Assembly (NCBI GenBank): GCA_015698045.1
Contig: BLAL01000050.1
Coordinates: forward strand, 868,001 to 932,000
Direction: 5' to 3'
DNA: 64,000 nt
Origin: Rhizophagus clarus
Lineage: Eukaryota; Glomeromycota; Glomeromycetes; Glomerales; Glomeraceae
In this document: positions 23,690-35,884 of the stretch, piece after piece
Layout: each line of letters starts with the position of its first letter
Position numbering within the stretch: position 1 is the stretch's first letter
Program-made: the position numbers and the translations under genes
The notes under the pieces: generated by a model
Told to the model about the DNA's origin: nothing
The model's database searches: none
The model's input: the letters and a program-made list of their open reading frames with translations, nothing else

Positions 23690-24300
23690 TTTCAAGTTAA
23701 TTTTACCATATGCTTAAAATCATTATTTTAATAAAAGCACTTTCATACAAAAATACTTCTCCACCATACTTTATTATAAGCTTAATGTATTTATTATTAA
23801 ATTATTCATCAGCTTTTTTCTAGTAATATTTTTTACTGTCAGATCTAAATATTTAAAATTTAGATTTATCTGATCATATTACCTTTTTTCAATCTTGAAC
23901 AATCCAATCTTTATATTTTATTGTAAATTCTAATTATTTTTTTCAGTAAGTTTTAAATAATAAAAGTTTTTTTCATTTTATTTTTAAACCAAAATCATTT
24001 TTTTTAAGAACTCTTCTTATTGTATTAGCATTAACCTTTATATTTTCATGAGCTTTATAATGATTTTAAATGCTTATTTGTAAGAGAAAAACTATAAATC
24101 ATTCTATCAAATTCAGTTTTACTATTCAAATTTATTCTTAAACATTAGATTTACCTCTTCTTTTTTCTATTAAATATATTATTTATTTGAAAGTATTGCT
24201 TAAATAATCATCAATTTTAGCCTGATTGTAAACTATAATTTGTTTATTTTACAACCAATCATTTTTTGAACTTTTTTTGTTTTTATTTTTAAATTTATTA
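23690..24300 (-). pseudogene. Tc1/mariner transposase remnant
   Basis: Minus-strand reading frame fragments give a typical Tc1 block order: KAHENIKVNANTIRRVLKKN (helix-turn-helix end), then DFGLKIK, EFTIKYKDWIVQDWKKVIWS after allowing stops for Trp, then SDKSKF where the first catalytic Asp region of Tc1 (SDESKF) lies. KYYWKKADE-like and IIKYGGEV follow, before the frame is lost. Stops at Trp and Gln codons are frequent. It is distinct from the intact transposase at 59771-60870 (a different subfamily). Confidence 0.65.
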
Positions 24301-24435
24301 TATATGAAAAATTTGCCTAATGAATATAAAGCACACTTGTATTATCCATATTTATTAAATTTTTTTTTAAATAATTTTTTGAATTGCTTTCTTTAGTTTT
24401 TTAAAAATTTTTATATATTGTTATCTTGACAAATG

Positions 24436-24944
24436 TAAAGGTCTGAAACTTTACACAATACTTAAAATAACAGGAGTTTAACTCTAGTAAAAACTTTAAT
24501 ACGTGATTTGATAAATTCTAAAGGTAAACGTTTATAATAAAATAAGATAAGAATAATAAAGTTTATTAAGAAATAAAGAAATACATTATAACTTTAGTTA
24601 ATGGATTGATTCTTTTGTTGGTAAGAATAATCCAAAAGATTATTTTTTGTTACAGATAAAATCTTAGTAATAACTAAAGAAATAAAATACAAAGATAAAA
24701 GTTAAATAACCAACTATCACGACTCTTCTTTATCTACAACTTATTCAATCACTATATATAATAAAATAATAATAAAATAAATCAAATAAATATAATAAAT
24801 AATATAAATATAACAAATAAAATAAATCAAATAAATATAATAAATTATATTAATTATATTAATCAGATTGATCATATTATGATCATTATGATTATTATGA
24901 TTATTACAATTATCATGATTATTCTAACTATTACAACTATTACA
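24436..24944. mobile_element. Possible solo LTR (TG...CA)
   Basis: The segment begins TGTAAAGGTCTGAAACTTTA, an inverted-repeat start typical of LTR ends, and could end at CTATTACAACA. It contains poly(A)-signal-like AATAAA clusters and ends in ATTATTATGATT-type repeats. No matching 5-bp duplication was found and no second copy is in the window, so this is a weak call. Confidence 0.3.
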
Positions 24945-25009
24945 ACAGACTATTATAACTATTACGACTATTATGATTATTGTGATTATTATAACTATTA
25001 TGATAAGCA

Positions 25010-25235
25010 ATTTTCTTCTTTAACAATATCACTTTTATTATCAGAATGAAATTTAAAAATTTTTGTATGATACATTGCTATAGCCTATTTTTTAAGTGCT
25101 ATGTCTAATTCTTCTTGCTTTCTAAATTCTAAGTCTCTTTTTTGTTTATTAATAATTTCATCTAAATAACTAAATTTTTTATTAATCAAATTCTTAGATG
25201 CATATCAAAAATCAGCTAATTTAATAGAAAGGTGG
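25010..25235 (-). pseudogene. Coding remnant, charged coiled-coil-like segment
   Basis: Minus-strand translation near 25230-25020 reads NLINKKFSYLDEIINKQKRD then LEFRKQEELDIALKK and MYHTKIFKFHSDNKSDIVKE. It is a highly charged helical segment with one stop. It may be the tail of a neighbouring decayed gene. No family recognised. Confidence 0.3.
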
Positions 25236-26712
25236 GATTAATCTAAAAATCAAATTTTTATGATTAATTATAAATTATATAATAATATATTGTTATTTAT
25301 ATATTAAAATAATTTTTTGCAATTATCTTACCATTTAATAGCTCAATTTAACTAAATATTTTTTTGTTTTGTAAGGCTTATTAAAAGCTATAAAAAAAAA
25401 AAATTCATAAAAATTAGATTACTAGATTATGAGTTAATTATATAAATATAAATATATATAGGGTTTAAAATTTGTGCGCACCCGCGCATGTGCGCACCCC
25501 CACGTGATTTATTAATTTTATAAAATTTGATTGGCAGTTAAGCATACCAATCAATAATTTAATTTTATTTGCTGATTTTTTACACACGATCATATTACAC
25601 ATCTCTTTTTTTCGTATTTTACACTTTCTTTTTTTAAAGCTTCGCTTAACAATTAACCTTAAAAATTTAACCCTTCTCCCTATCTTTTTTCGGTATTTTT
25701 CTAGCTTTAACTTTGAAAATGGTAAGTTTAAGTGTTAATATGTAGCTTTTTGACGTATTTTATTTCTTTAATTAACTATTGTTCTTCATTTTCTTGTAGA
25801 TATTTTAAAGCTCGGCTGTTAGTGGTAGTCTTTAACACATTTACTTAAACCTGGTTGCTTTTTCTTATTAGGCGCGTCTTTCTTTTTAGGCGCGTCTTTC
25901 TACTTCTCAAGGGTATTCAATATGAAAAGGGGAGATCAGCTCCTTTCATTATAGGCTTAGGTACAGGTTTCTACACATTACTTAAGGTATTATTATGTTC
26001 TCCTTTCTTGTTTTCGTTCGTTCTTTCATTCTTTATTGCTAATTCTGATTTCTTTTCGGGTATGATTTTCTACTTCTTCTGTAGGATTAGGTATGGCTTT
26101 TTGCTCCTCCTGTAAGTGTTTTTATGTTTTTCTTTTTTTTTTATTTTCGTTCTTTATGCTTTTATTTTTTTGCGCTAATTTTGGTTTCCTTTTAGCTGCA
26201 ACCTTCCACGTCGCCTGTAGAATTAAGTGCAGCTTTCTACTTTATTTGACGTAAGTTTTCTTCCTTATTTTTTATTTTCTATTCATTTTTTCATTCATTC
26301 TTCGTTACTGATTTTGATTTTCTCCCTCTTGTAACTTAGGTACAGCTTTCCACTCTCTTATAGGTACAGTATTTATACTTTTCTTTTTTGTTTTAGTTCT
26401 TTTATTTATTTTTTGTTACTAACTTCTAAGGTTGCTTGCCGAAACTAGGGAGTTTCGGCATGCCGAAACTGCCGAAACTGCCGAAACTAGGTTTCGGCAA
26501 GCACCTAAAAATGCCAAAATGCCGAAACTGCCGAAACTGCCGAAACTGTTTCGGCATTTCGGCGTAGTATATCATATGATATACATATAGTTTCGGCATC
26601 TGCGGTTCACAGATTAGATCCAAATCTTTTATTTTTAGGATGCCGGACTGGACTTACACATGAAGCAAGTTGGCAAATAAAGAAACGTTTCTAACGTTTC
26701 TTTCTTTTTTCT

Positions 26713-29040
26713 GTAGGAACGCCGGACGAAATTACGAACCGGACTTTTGAGTGGAGGTTATACTTTTCCGCGAATTAGATGCAGCTGTGCCGAATCCTAA
26801 TTGACGTAACCGTAATTATTTCGGCAGAATTTCGACAGCCGCAATGCATTTCGACAGACGTAATGCATTTCGACAGTTGATTGATTATATTAAAAATCAT
26901 TTTTTTTATTAAATGATTTTTAAAAAAAAACGTTAAATCGTTTTTTTATTAAACGATTTTTATTAAAACGATTTTTGATCCTTTTTTTTTTTTTGCTAAA
27001 ACGATTTTGAAACTTTTTTTTTTATCTTAAAAAAGCGTTTTTTTTTAAAATTAAACGCTTAAATCGTTTTAATAAAAAAAAAAAACGATCTAAGTGTTTT
27101 AAACTTAAAAAAAAAACGCTTTTTTAAGCGTTTTAAACTTAAAAAAAACGCTTTTTTTAACTTAAAAAAAAAACGCTTAAAAAAACGCCGGAATCATTTT
27201 TTTTATTAACGATTTAAAAAAGAAATTAAAATCGTTTTTTAATTAAACGATATAGAAAAAACGTTAAATCGTTTTTTTTTATTAAAAAATTAAGGGAAAA
27301 AAACGTTTTTATTAAACGATTTAGGGGAAAACCTGCTAAAATCGTTTTTTATTAAACCAATTTTTAAAAACAAACCGTCAAAATCGTCTTTTTTATTTAA
27401 ACGATTTAAAAAAGACGTTAAAAATCGTTTTTTTTTTATAAAAAAACGTTAAACGATTTTAAGAAAACGTTAATAATCGTTTTTTTTATTAAACGATCTA
27501 AAAAAGGCGCTCTTTTTTATAAAAAAAAATGGCAACCGATAATCGTTTTTTTATTAAAGATTTAAAAAAACGTTAAAATCGTTTTTTTTTTTTATTAAAT
27601 GATTTAAAAAAGACGTTAAAAATCGTTTTTTTTATCAAACGATTTAAAAAAAAAACGTTAAAAATCGTTTTTTTTATTAAACGATTTTAAAAAAAAACGT
27701 TAAAAATCGTTTTTTTTTAAATGACAAAAAAAACGTTTTAGACTTGAAAAAAAACGCTTTTTTTAAGCGTTTTAGACTTAAAAAAAAAACGCTTTTTTTA
27801 AGCGTTTAACTTAAAAAAAACCGCTTTTTTAAACGTTTAACTTAAAAAAAAAACGCTTAAAAAAACGCCGGAATCATTTTTTTTATTAACGATTTAAAAG
27901 AAATTAAAATCGTTTTTTAATTAAACGATTTAGAAAAAACGTTAAATCGTTTTTTTTTTATTAAAAAATTTAGGGAAAAAAACGTTTTTATTAAACGATT
28001 TAGGGGAAAACCCGCTAAAATCGTTTTTTATTAAAACAATTTTTAAAAACAAAACGTCAAAATCGTCTTTTTTATTTAAACGATTTAAAAAAGACGTTAA
28101 AAATCGTTTTTTTTTATAAAAAACGTTAAACGATTTTAAAAAAAACGTTAAAAATCGTTTTTTTTTTTCAAACAGTTAAAAAAAAGTTTTTTAAACGAAT
28201 TAAAAAAAAACGTTAAAAGGCATTTTTTTAAATGACTAAAAAAAAAACGTTACAAAACGTTTTTTTTATTAAACGAATTAACGAATTAAAAAAAAAGTTA
28301 AAATCGTTTTTTTATTAAACGATTAATAAGTAATCGTTTATTCCCGTTTTTTTTATTAAAACGATTAATAAGTAATCGTTTTTTTCCGTTTTTTTTATTA
28401 AAACGATTAAAGAGAAATCGTTTTTTTTTTATTAAAACTAATAAACGAGCTGAAGAAGTGGTTTTTTATCGCAATAATCCGATTTCGACATAATTTGGCA
28501 TTTCGGCAAATTACGTCTGTAAAAATACAATACGGCTAATACGGCATTACGTCAAAAAAAAATTCCATGCCGAAATTAATTACGGCGTATTTTTACAGAC
28601 GTAATGCCGAAACCGTAATTAATTCGCGGAGAAGTATAGTGGAGGTATTAATAGGGGATACTTATACACGAACCGGACTTTAGTGAAAGGTAAATTGGGA
28701 AGGGGAGTTTCGAGTTTATTTTTTTTTTAGTAACATTTATTAATGTTACTTTTTTTCTTTTATTGTAGGAGCGCCGGACGTATTACTATATACGAACCGG
28801 ACATTAATGAAAGGTAATGAAGAAGGGGGAGTTTCGTGTTTTTCTTTAGTAACGTTACTAACGTTACTTTTTTTTCTTTTATTGTAGGAACGCCAGACGT
28901 ATTGGTATACACGAACCGGTCTTTGAAAAGGTAAATGGAGGAAGATTCGTATTTTTTTAATAATGTTTTTAATGTTAATTTTTTCTTTTCTTGTAGATAT
29001 TGCCGGACGAATTATACGAACTGGTCTTTGAGTGAAAGGT
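26713..29040 (+). repeat. Diverged mini-exon cassettes (array D): 26717-26756, 28769-28813, 28888-28930, 28997-29038
   Basis: Each cassette follows a pyrimidine tract ending in TGTAG or TTGTAG and ends before GTAA or GTTA. The sequence within starts GAACGCCGGACG or ATATTGCCGGACG and ends with CGAACCGG then ACTTTTGAGTGGAG or a GTGAAAG variant. A fifth, partial unit is at 28640-28690. The core (TTGCCGGACGAA ... CCGGACTTT ... AAG, then GTAA) aligns with the cassettes of arrays A, B and C despite different host elements. Confidence 0.7.
26880..28440. repeat. Inverted-word array AAATCGTTT / AAACGATTT
   Basis: Dozens of alternating inverted copies of ATCGTTTTTTTTATTAAACG-like units occur, with a larger direct duplication (about 27030-27470 resembles 27730-28180). 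The array can fold extensively. Units GCTTTTTTTAAGCG form a second palindromic word. No coding sequence. Confidence 0.8.
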
Positions 29041-29719
29041 AATGAGGAAGTTTCTTTTTATTTGTTTATTTTTTTAGTTACGTTTTAAGAATATTTTTTT
29101 CTTTTTCTTGTAGGTTCTTACGCGAAACTATGCCGAAACATTATTGATTATTAGTATCAGCTATGCCGAAACTATGGCGAAATGCCGAAATGCCGAAACA
29201 GTTTCGGCAGTTTCGGCAGTTTCGGCATTTCGGCGTTTCGGCGTTTCGGCACTATGTAAGGAGTTTCGACTTTCGGCATTGGGCCAAAGGAGTTTCGGCA
29301 GGCAACTTTACTAACTTCGGGTTTCCTTTTTAAATATAGTTTTTTAAACCACTGGACACTTACTTCACTATCTTGATTCTTGAATAATCATGCGTAAAAG
29401 CGCCAGAAAATACTATTAAACTCGTCTCCATTTTCTTTTTTCATTTTAATCTTTTAGCAACTTTTATTCTTCAGTTGATAGGTCAATATTTTTAAATGAT
29501 TTTAAATTAGTTTTATAAATGTAGAAAATATCAATTACTGTAATGTTCTATATGTAATGTTCTATATGGTAAAGAACGAATTTGTCTTAATAATTAATTT
29601 AATTTAAATGATTTAATAAAATAAATTACAGTGTCATTTAAATGAAGTTAAGCCAAAAATATCTTTATTATACGATTAAAAAATATAATAATAGGTTGAT
29701 GCCAACGTTGCGCTAACTG

Positions 29720-32232
29720 TTATTTTTTGCCTTTACTACGATTTGGATTATTTATGCACGTATTTGAGTAATGCCCAACTTCGCCACAAATTTTGCAGTG
29801 GCATTTATTTTTGCTAGAAATTTCAGTAACACTTTTAATCCTTTTCGTTCCTTTTGGTCTTCCTTTTTTAGGTCTTTTCATGGGATGTTGAAGATGCAAA
29901 AAACTACAATCATTTTCTTCATCATTTTCGCTAGATTCAACATCCAAATTAAAATCTGATTCACTATTTCTACTATCATTATTCTCCAAATTTCCATTTT
30001 CATCAAGATATTCTTTAAAAATCTCAAAAATTCGTGTATCGTGTTTTTCAACCGCTTTAAGAGTAACTTTTTTTGCCATTCCCATTACTCTTCCATAAAA
30101 AATTCTTTCATCTAAATTTGATTTACTTGTTTGATCCCATTTATCAACATTATTTTGAATTATAGCTGTTAAATATGGAACTTCTTGATTTCAGGCTGTT
30201 TTAGTAATTCTATATTCTGAAATTTAGCAGCATACACAAAAGGTTCATTTTTTTCATTTAATTCAGGATTCTTGTACCACCGTTTCCTAAGTAGTCGAAT
30301 ATGAAATGTTGCTGCATGTGTATGCATCATAAGACTAAAATAATGACGGCAAACAATGCCTCTTGTAATTATTGCTAAACATGAACACAAATGTGCCGAA
30401 TTGTTCATCAAAAGGATAAAATACTTGAATTTTTGAGTATTTTGGACCGAGACTCCCCAAACTTCTTTAATTTCTTCTTGGTTAACATGATTAAAAATTG
30501 ACTTAATACATGCTTTATGTTCATCAGGTAAATCTTCTAAAAATCCTGTAGTATTTATTTCCTTAAATTTGATTATTTTAAGATATAAAAATCTTAGCCA
30601 TACTCTTTAATTTATAACGAAATAAAGAAGTTAAGAATTTTTTCTTACCTGTTCAAATATATTAAACTGATTTAATTCAAACTGTTCACATTTATAATAC
30701 ACACTTTGATTTATTTCTTGAACTTGAAGGTTATATAATGGGTCTGTTAGATAATTTTTAATAATTGTTTCAACTGCAGGAAAAAGAAAATTTGCAGTTT
30801 GTAAATCAACTACACAAGGAATAACTGATTTCCAAAATGCATATTCTTTTTGTCATTCTTCTTCTTGATGACGGCGATTTATTGTCTTATTAAGTTGAAC
30901 TAATGAAGTATTAGAATTAATGAGTTCTTTTTTCAGAACTGCATTTAAACCTTCTACTCGCGAAGTTATTTGTGTTGCTGCAGTAAAAATTGTTGAAGTA
31001 TAACAAAATACCCAGTAAGTTTTGGATTTATACAAATTATTCAAATAATTAGAAATCTGCTCATATTTCTCAACTAATTCATAAAATAAGCGCTCAAATT
31101 TTTCTTGACTTAAACTATTTCTAGCATTATAAAATTCATTTAAAAATTGTGAATAATTTTCGCCCAAAGGTCCAGAAAGATTTTTATGCAGATTTTGATT
31201 AATATGGTATATGCAGTGCATTGCATAACAGCCTTTATAAACTTTAATACATGCAGCATCCATGGCAGGATCCGAATCAGTCATAAAAACCAATGGAATT
31301 AATCCTCCATTTATATTTTCATTTTGTCTTTTACCACCTGTGGCAAGTAAAGTATATTTAAGAATCCATATATGTGTATCAGCTGTTTCGTCATCAACAA
31401 GTGCTTGACATACTAAACGTGAACAATTATAATTATCAATAGCAACAAATAGTGATAATGCCATATTGTATCTATTTGTTTTGTAAGTTATATTGTTAAT
31501 TATAACATCATGATATTGTATCCAAAGCTCTATTTGATTAGGACTCATCCAAAATAATCTTCTCAACACTTTTGCTTCATCAAAATCAATAAAAATTTAC
31601 CATCTAGTATCATTTTCCTTTAATTCAATAAGGTATTCATAAAGTTTTGATGCATCATTACTTAAATCTTTAGCTGATGGTCGATATTTTTGTATCTTAC
31701 TGCGAAGAATATCAGATCGAATTTTTTGTTCAGGATATTTTTCTTCAAGATAAATTCTTTGTTGTGTTGTGGAAAAATGAACATGTTTTGTTAAAAATTC
31801 AATATCCTTTAGTATTTCTTCTGACATCATTACTTCATTCTCATAATTTACAAGCTGACAATTAAGTTGATGACAATGATCATTGGAAATAGTAGTAACA
31901 TATACATATTGATTGATATTATCCTTCTCCGGTCTTGATAAATTAATATGTGCTTTACAACCCATCTGAATTGATTTATTAATTTTTTTTTTGGATTTTT
32001 CTTTATTTGTTTGCAGCTCAATTAACAGTTCCCTAGGTTTGCCAGCATGTTGACAAATAATTGTCAATTTTCGATATTCACCTTCTGCGTTACGTTCAGA
32101 ACGGTTGAAATATGTTTGGAAGCCTTGAATATTACACCATTTTTGAACATATTCAATAGCAGTATCTCATGTAACAAAATATTGGCCAATATGAAGTTGC
32201 TGTTGTTCATTAGAACTTGTAGAACTTGCCAT
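29720..32232 (-). pseudogene. MULE transposase pseudogene (FAR1/GCM-like, MULE, SWIM, CCHC)
   Basis: The gene runs on the minus strand from ATG 32232 (MASSTSSNEQQQLHIGQYFV). N-terminal Cys/His segments (IICQHAG, MGCKAHIN, TISNDHCHQLNC) form the FAR1/GCM-like DNA-binding domain. The MULE domain includes VAIDNYNCSRLVCQALVDDE, then VFMTDSDPAMDAACIKVY (catalytic Asp region) and AMHCIYHINQNL. The intron is 30648-30562 (GTAAGAA...TTTAAG). After it come the SWIM finger CSCLAIITRGIVCRHY (about 30386-30339) and a C-terminal zinc knuckle CKICGEVGHYSNTC. Breaks are TGA at 32169 (Arg expected), TAA at 31599, TGA at 30855-30853 (Trp expected) and a one-base frameshift near 30183. Otherwise the frame is well preserved, so decay is recent. 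Confidence 0.88.
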
Positions 32233-32487
32233 TTCTGTATACAAAATTAGAGTATGGATAACGCGCACGATGTAAAAACAAATAAAACAAAATTGTTGGT
32301 TCGATGTAAAATTTTTTTTCCTTAAAAAATCAATGATTAACAACACACATAACGTTTTTAACAAATAGATTTGTTTACAAAATGATACTACATAATTTAA
32401 TCATTTTATTCTTCATATACAAATCTACTTTATCATTTTTTATTGAATTTGTTAAAGAAAACCCCATTCTTTACAGTGTAAAAAAAA

Positions 32488-33662
32488 TTACAGTAATTAT
32501 TTCTATATTTACGAAACTAATTTAAAACCTTGACCTATCAATTGAAGAATAAAAGTTGCTAAAAGATTAAAATGAAAAAAGAAAATGGAGACGAGTTTAA
32601 TAGTATTTTCTGGTGCTTTTACGCATGATTATTCAAGAATCAAGATAGTGAAGTAAGTGTCCAGTGGTTTAAAAAACTATATTTAAAAAGGAAACCCGAA
32701 GTTAGTAACAAAAAATAAATAAAGAACTAAAACAAAAAAGAAAAGTATAAATACTGTACCTATAAGAGAGTAGAAAGCTGTACCTAAGTTACAAGAGAGA
32801 GAAAATCAAAATCAGCAACGAAGAATGAATGAAAAAATGAATAGAAAATAAAAAATAAAGAAGAAAACTTACGTCAAATAAAGTAGAAAGCTGCACTTAA
32901 TTCTACAGGCGACGTGGAAGGTTGCAGCTAAAAGGAAACCAAAATTAGCGCAAAAAAATAAAAGCATAAAGAACGAAAATAAAAAAAAAAGAAAAACATA
33001 AAAACACTTACAGGAGGAGCAAAAAGCCATACCTAATCCTACAGAAGAAGTAGAAAATCATACCCGAAAAGAAATCAGAATTAGCAATAAAGAATGAAAG
33101 AACGAATGAAAACAAGAAAGGAGAACATAATAATACCTTAAGTAATGTGTAGAAACCTGTACCTAAGCCTATAACGAAAGGAGCTGATCTCCCCTTTTCA
33201 TATTGAATACCCTTGAGAAGTAAAAAGACGCGCCTAAAAAGAAAGATGCGCCTAATAAGAAAAAGCAACCAGATTTAAGTAAATGTGTTAAAGACTACCA
33301 CTAACAGCCGAGCTTTAAAATATCTACAAGAAAATGAAGAACAACAGTTAATTAAAGAAATAAAATACATCAAAAAGCTACATATTAACACTTAAACTTA
33401 CCATTTTCAAAGTTAAAGCTAGAAAAATACCGAAAAAAGATAGGGAGAAGGGTTAAATTTTTAAGGTTAATTGTCAAGCGAAGCTTTAAAAAAAGAAAGT
33501 GTAAAATACGAAAAAAAAAGATGTGTAATATGATCGTGTGTAAAAAATCAGCAAATAAAATTAAATTATTGATTGGTATGCTTAACTGCCAATCAAATTT
33601 TATAAAATTAATAAATCACGTGGGGGTGCGCACATGCGCGGGTGCGTACAAATTTTAAACCC
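32488..33662. repeat. Right terminal inverted repeat of the MULE
   Basis: This is the inverse copy of the left TIR without the nested element. It contains the single-copy GAAGTTAG target where the left TIR received the 26427-29310 element. An 86-codon frame (33268-33008, minus) differs from its left partner by only a couple of residues. Confidence 0.88.
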
Positions 33663-34260
33663 TATATATTGTAATTTAATTAGAATCTCAAATAGCTTTT
33701 TAATCAATAGTTTAAGGTTTATATAAATTTTTTCTTTTAAGGTATTCATAATATTTATTGGATTTACTAAAATTCTATTATAATACATATCGGCAAATTT
33801 GTTTCATCATCTAAATATATTAAATTTTGCTATACAATGTATTATAAAAGTTAAAGATATGCAATATAGTAATCTAAAAAAAATGCGTACAATTTTTAAA
33901 AATGCAATTCAGCACGATTTTAATTTTGACCAGAATTAATATAATTTCAGCTAGATTTAATATACCATAACTGGTAATATGATAGTAATGATAATTAATT
34001 AAACAAAAAAGAAAAAAAACTTTAACACCACAATCAATAAAACCTATAATTACAAAGACAATTTCACACTTAATAATTTGTTGAATAATAATTAATATCA
34101 CTATAAATTAATAAAAGGAAATTGTATGAAAAAAAACTATATTTTAATTCAAAGAAAAAAAATTACACCATAATGTATACATGATTTTATAAAAAAAATT
34201 AAGCTGTAATTGCATAATTTTAACTGCAATATTAATGCTATAATGCTGTACTAATTGCAA
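33663..34260. other. AT-rich DNA, no gene seen
   Basis: Flanking DNA right of the MULE. Short frames on the minus strand are Ile/Lys-rich low complexity with no motif, and I see no structured repeat. Confidence 0.5.
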
Positions 34261-35420
34261 ATGCACTGCAATATATAAGAAAGAATGGAAAATACAGTAA
34301 AAAAGGACAAAGAAAGAATAAAGGAAAGAAGAGATAAATGAAAAAGGATAAGAGGAAGCAAAGATGATCAAAGAGAAATGAAGAAGAAACAAAAAAGGTA
34401 AAGGATAGTGAAAAAGAATAAATGAAACAAAAAAAGAATGAAAATAAATGAAAAAATAAAAGGGAAATGAAAAGAAATGAAGAGAATGAAAAAAAATAAA
34501 AGGAATGAAAAAAACAAATGACGAATGAAAAAAAAATAAGAGGAATAAAAGAGAATAAAAAGAAGCAAAGAAGGAATGAAAATCAATAAAGGGAACGAAA
34601 AAAGCAACAAAAGAAGCCAAAGATCAATGAAAAAAACCAAAGATCATTGAAAAAAGATTAAAGATCAATGAAAGAAACTAAAGATCATTGAAAAAAGACC
34701 AAAGATCAATGAAAGAAATGAAAAAGTAACAAAAGAAATCAAGAATCAATTAAAGAAATGAAAAAAAGCAATAAAAGAAACTAAAGATCAATGAAAGAAA
34801 TAAAAAAAGTAACGAAAGAAACCAAAGATCAATGAAAGAAACAAAAAAAAAGCAATGAAAGAAATCAAAGATCAATGAAATAAACCAAAAAAGCAATAAA
34901 AGAAACAATGATGAAAGGAATAAAAGATCAATGAAAGGAATAACGAAAGAACCATAAAAGATCAATGAAAGAACTATGAGAAGAAACGAAAGGAAGAATG
35001 AAAAAAAAATGAAAAAACCACGAAAAGAAGAGAAATAAAGGAAAAAAATGAAAGAAAAGTCAGAACACCCACCCATAGAAAAAAAAAGAAAGAAAATAGT
35101 TAATATCATCTTAAAAGAAAAATAAACCAACAAGAGAAAGAGACGTAAGAGACTTATATGAATTTTTACTCAAATGGTACACATCTAAAAAAGATAAAAA
35201 AGTTTAGTAAAAGAATTAGGGAAAGAATGAAAAGAAAACAAAAAAAAGAAGAAATTAAAACTCACCTTGAATTTCTGAAATGGATAAAAATAGCTACGCC
35301 TAAAAAAAAGAATAAGTTAATAAGAGACAAAAGAAAAGAGACAAAAGAAAAGCAAAAAAACTTACCTGTTACAGTATTTAATTCCAAAGCTAAAGGTGAT
35401 GCCGTTAACTAAAAAATTTA
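34260..35420. repeat. GA-rich simple-sequence block with AAAGATCAATGAAAGAAA units
   Basis: The plus strand is almost entirely purine: first GAATGAAAAAAA-type units, then (34620-35000) tandem AAAGATCAATGAAAGAAA-like units of about 36 bp. The segment ending AGAACACCCACCCAT (35050-35080) matches the boundary segments of the GA-rich element at 43740-44600. Long minus-strand frames here (Phe/Ser/Leu-rich) are translations of the repeat and not genes. Confidence 0.7.
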
Positions 35421-35884
35421 AATGGTGGTTTATAATTTTTGAAAAAAAAATGATTTTTTTTATTTTTTAAAAAAAAAATTTCCTTAAAACAAATGATTTT
35501 TTATTTTTTTAAAAAAAAAATTCCCTTAAAAAAAGATTTATTTTTTAAAAAAAAATTTCCTTTCCACCAAAATTTAAAAAAAAATAAAAATCTGAAGTTT
35601 AAATAAAACTACTTACCTACTAGCATTGATTATCTATAACATAAAAGACAATATCGCTTACCATTTACGATAAGCTTATCTCATGAATTGATATAAAAAA
35701 GAAATATGTTATATATCACATGCATTTTATTTAGTTTTTGAACTAGTATAACCAGTATTATAATTTGAATATTTGGGTAAACAGGTAAAAAAAAAATATA
35801 TAGCGCCTTTGACAGTTTTTTTTTTGAATTTATTACATATATTTAAATTAAAAAATAATTAATTATTTTTTTTTTTCTTTTTTT

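Larger units (their letters stand above)
26427..29310. mobile_element. hAT-like non-autonomous element of family TAAAGTTGCC nested in the MULE TIR
   Basis: The ends TAAGGTTGCTTGCCGAAACT and (read inward) TAAAGTTGCCTGCCGAAACT are flanked by CTAACTTC at 26419-26426 and 29311-29318. The right MULE TIR has a single uninterrupted CTAACTTC equivalent, which proves the insertion. Subterminal blocks (26441-26610 and 29130-29300) are packed with GCCGAAACT words. The interior is a hairpin-rich array of AAACGATTT/AAATCGTTT words (26880-28440). At 26690-26760 and 28640-29040 are splice-bounded mini-exon cassettes. Confidence 0.92.
25461..29544. repeat. Left terminal inverted repeat of the MULE (split by nested element)
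   Basis: This pairs with 32488-33662 in inverse orientation. Outer features are GC-rich CGCACCCGCGCATGTGCGCA then CCCCCACGTGATTTATTAAT. Inward are many splice-like sites (TTCTTGTAG, GGTAAGTTT, GCTAACTTCGGG) and a duplicated TTAGGCGCGTCTTTCT word. An 86-codon frame at 25855-26115 is mirrored at 33268-33008. Identity of the frame in both TIRs is explained by recent TIR identity rather than by coding constraint. Confidence 0.85.
25461..33662 (-). mobile_element. Mutator-like element (MULE) with about 1.18-kb terminal inverted repeats
   Basis: The outermost ends are GGGTTTAAAATTTGTGCGCA at left and its inverse at right. The inverted similarity is very high and runs inward to about 29544 on the left (interrupted by the 2.9-kb element at 26427-29310) and 32488 on the right, giving TIRs of about 1.18 kb. 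Between them lies a minus-strand gene with MULE transposase, SWIM and zinc-knuckle features. Flanks are TATATATA/TATATATT, a plausible but uninformative duplication. Without the nested element it would be about 5.3 kb. Near-identical TIRs suggest recent insertion, yet the transposase has nonsense mutations, so this copy was mobilised in trans or decayed quickly. Confidence 0.88.

Noticed and set aside
24436-24944. Full LTR retrotransposon
   Set aside because: Only one TG...CA-like segment is seen, without a partner LTR, primer-binding site, gag/pol motifs or 5-bp duplication; kept only as a weak solo-LTR call.
25855-26115. 86-codon open frame conserved in both MULE TIRs (also 33008-33268)
   Set aside because: Conservation follows from near-identical TIRs. 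The translation is Phe/Leu-rich from T/C-rich DNA, includes splice-like sites and lacks a recognisable domain.
34144-35133. Several 75-158-codon Phe/Ser/Leu-rich frames on the minus strand
   Set aside because: Products of GA/TC-rich tandem repeats; overlapping frames are open on the same strand, typical of simple sequence and not of genes.
35158-35412. 84-codon Lys-rich open frame
   Set aside because: Lies at the edge of the GA-rich satellite; composition is explained by the repeat, with no domain or intron support.
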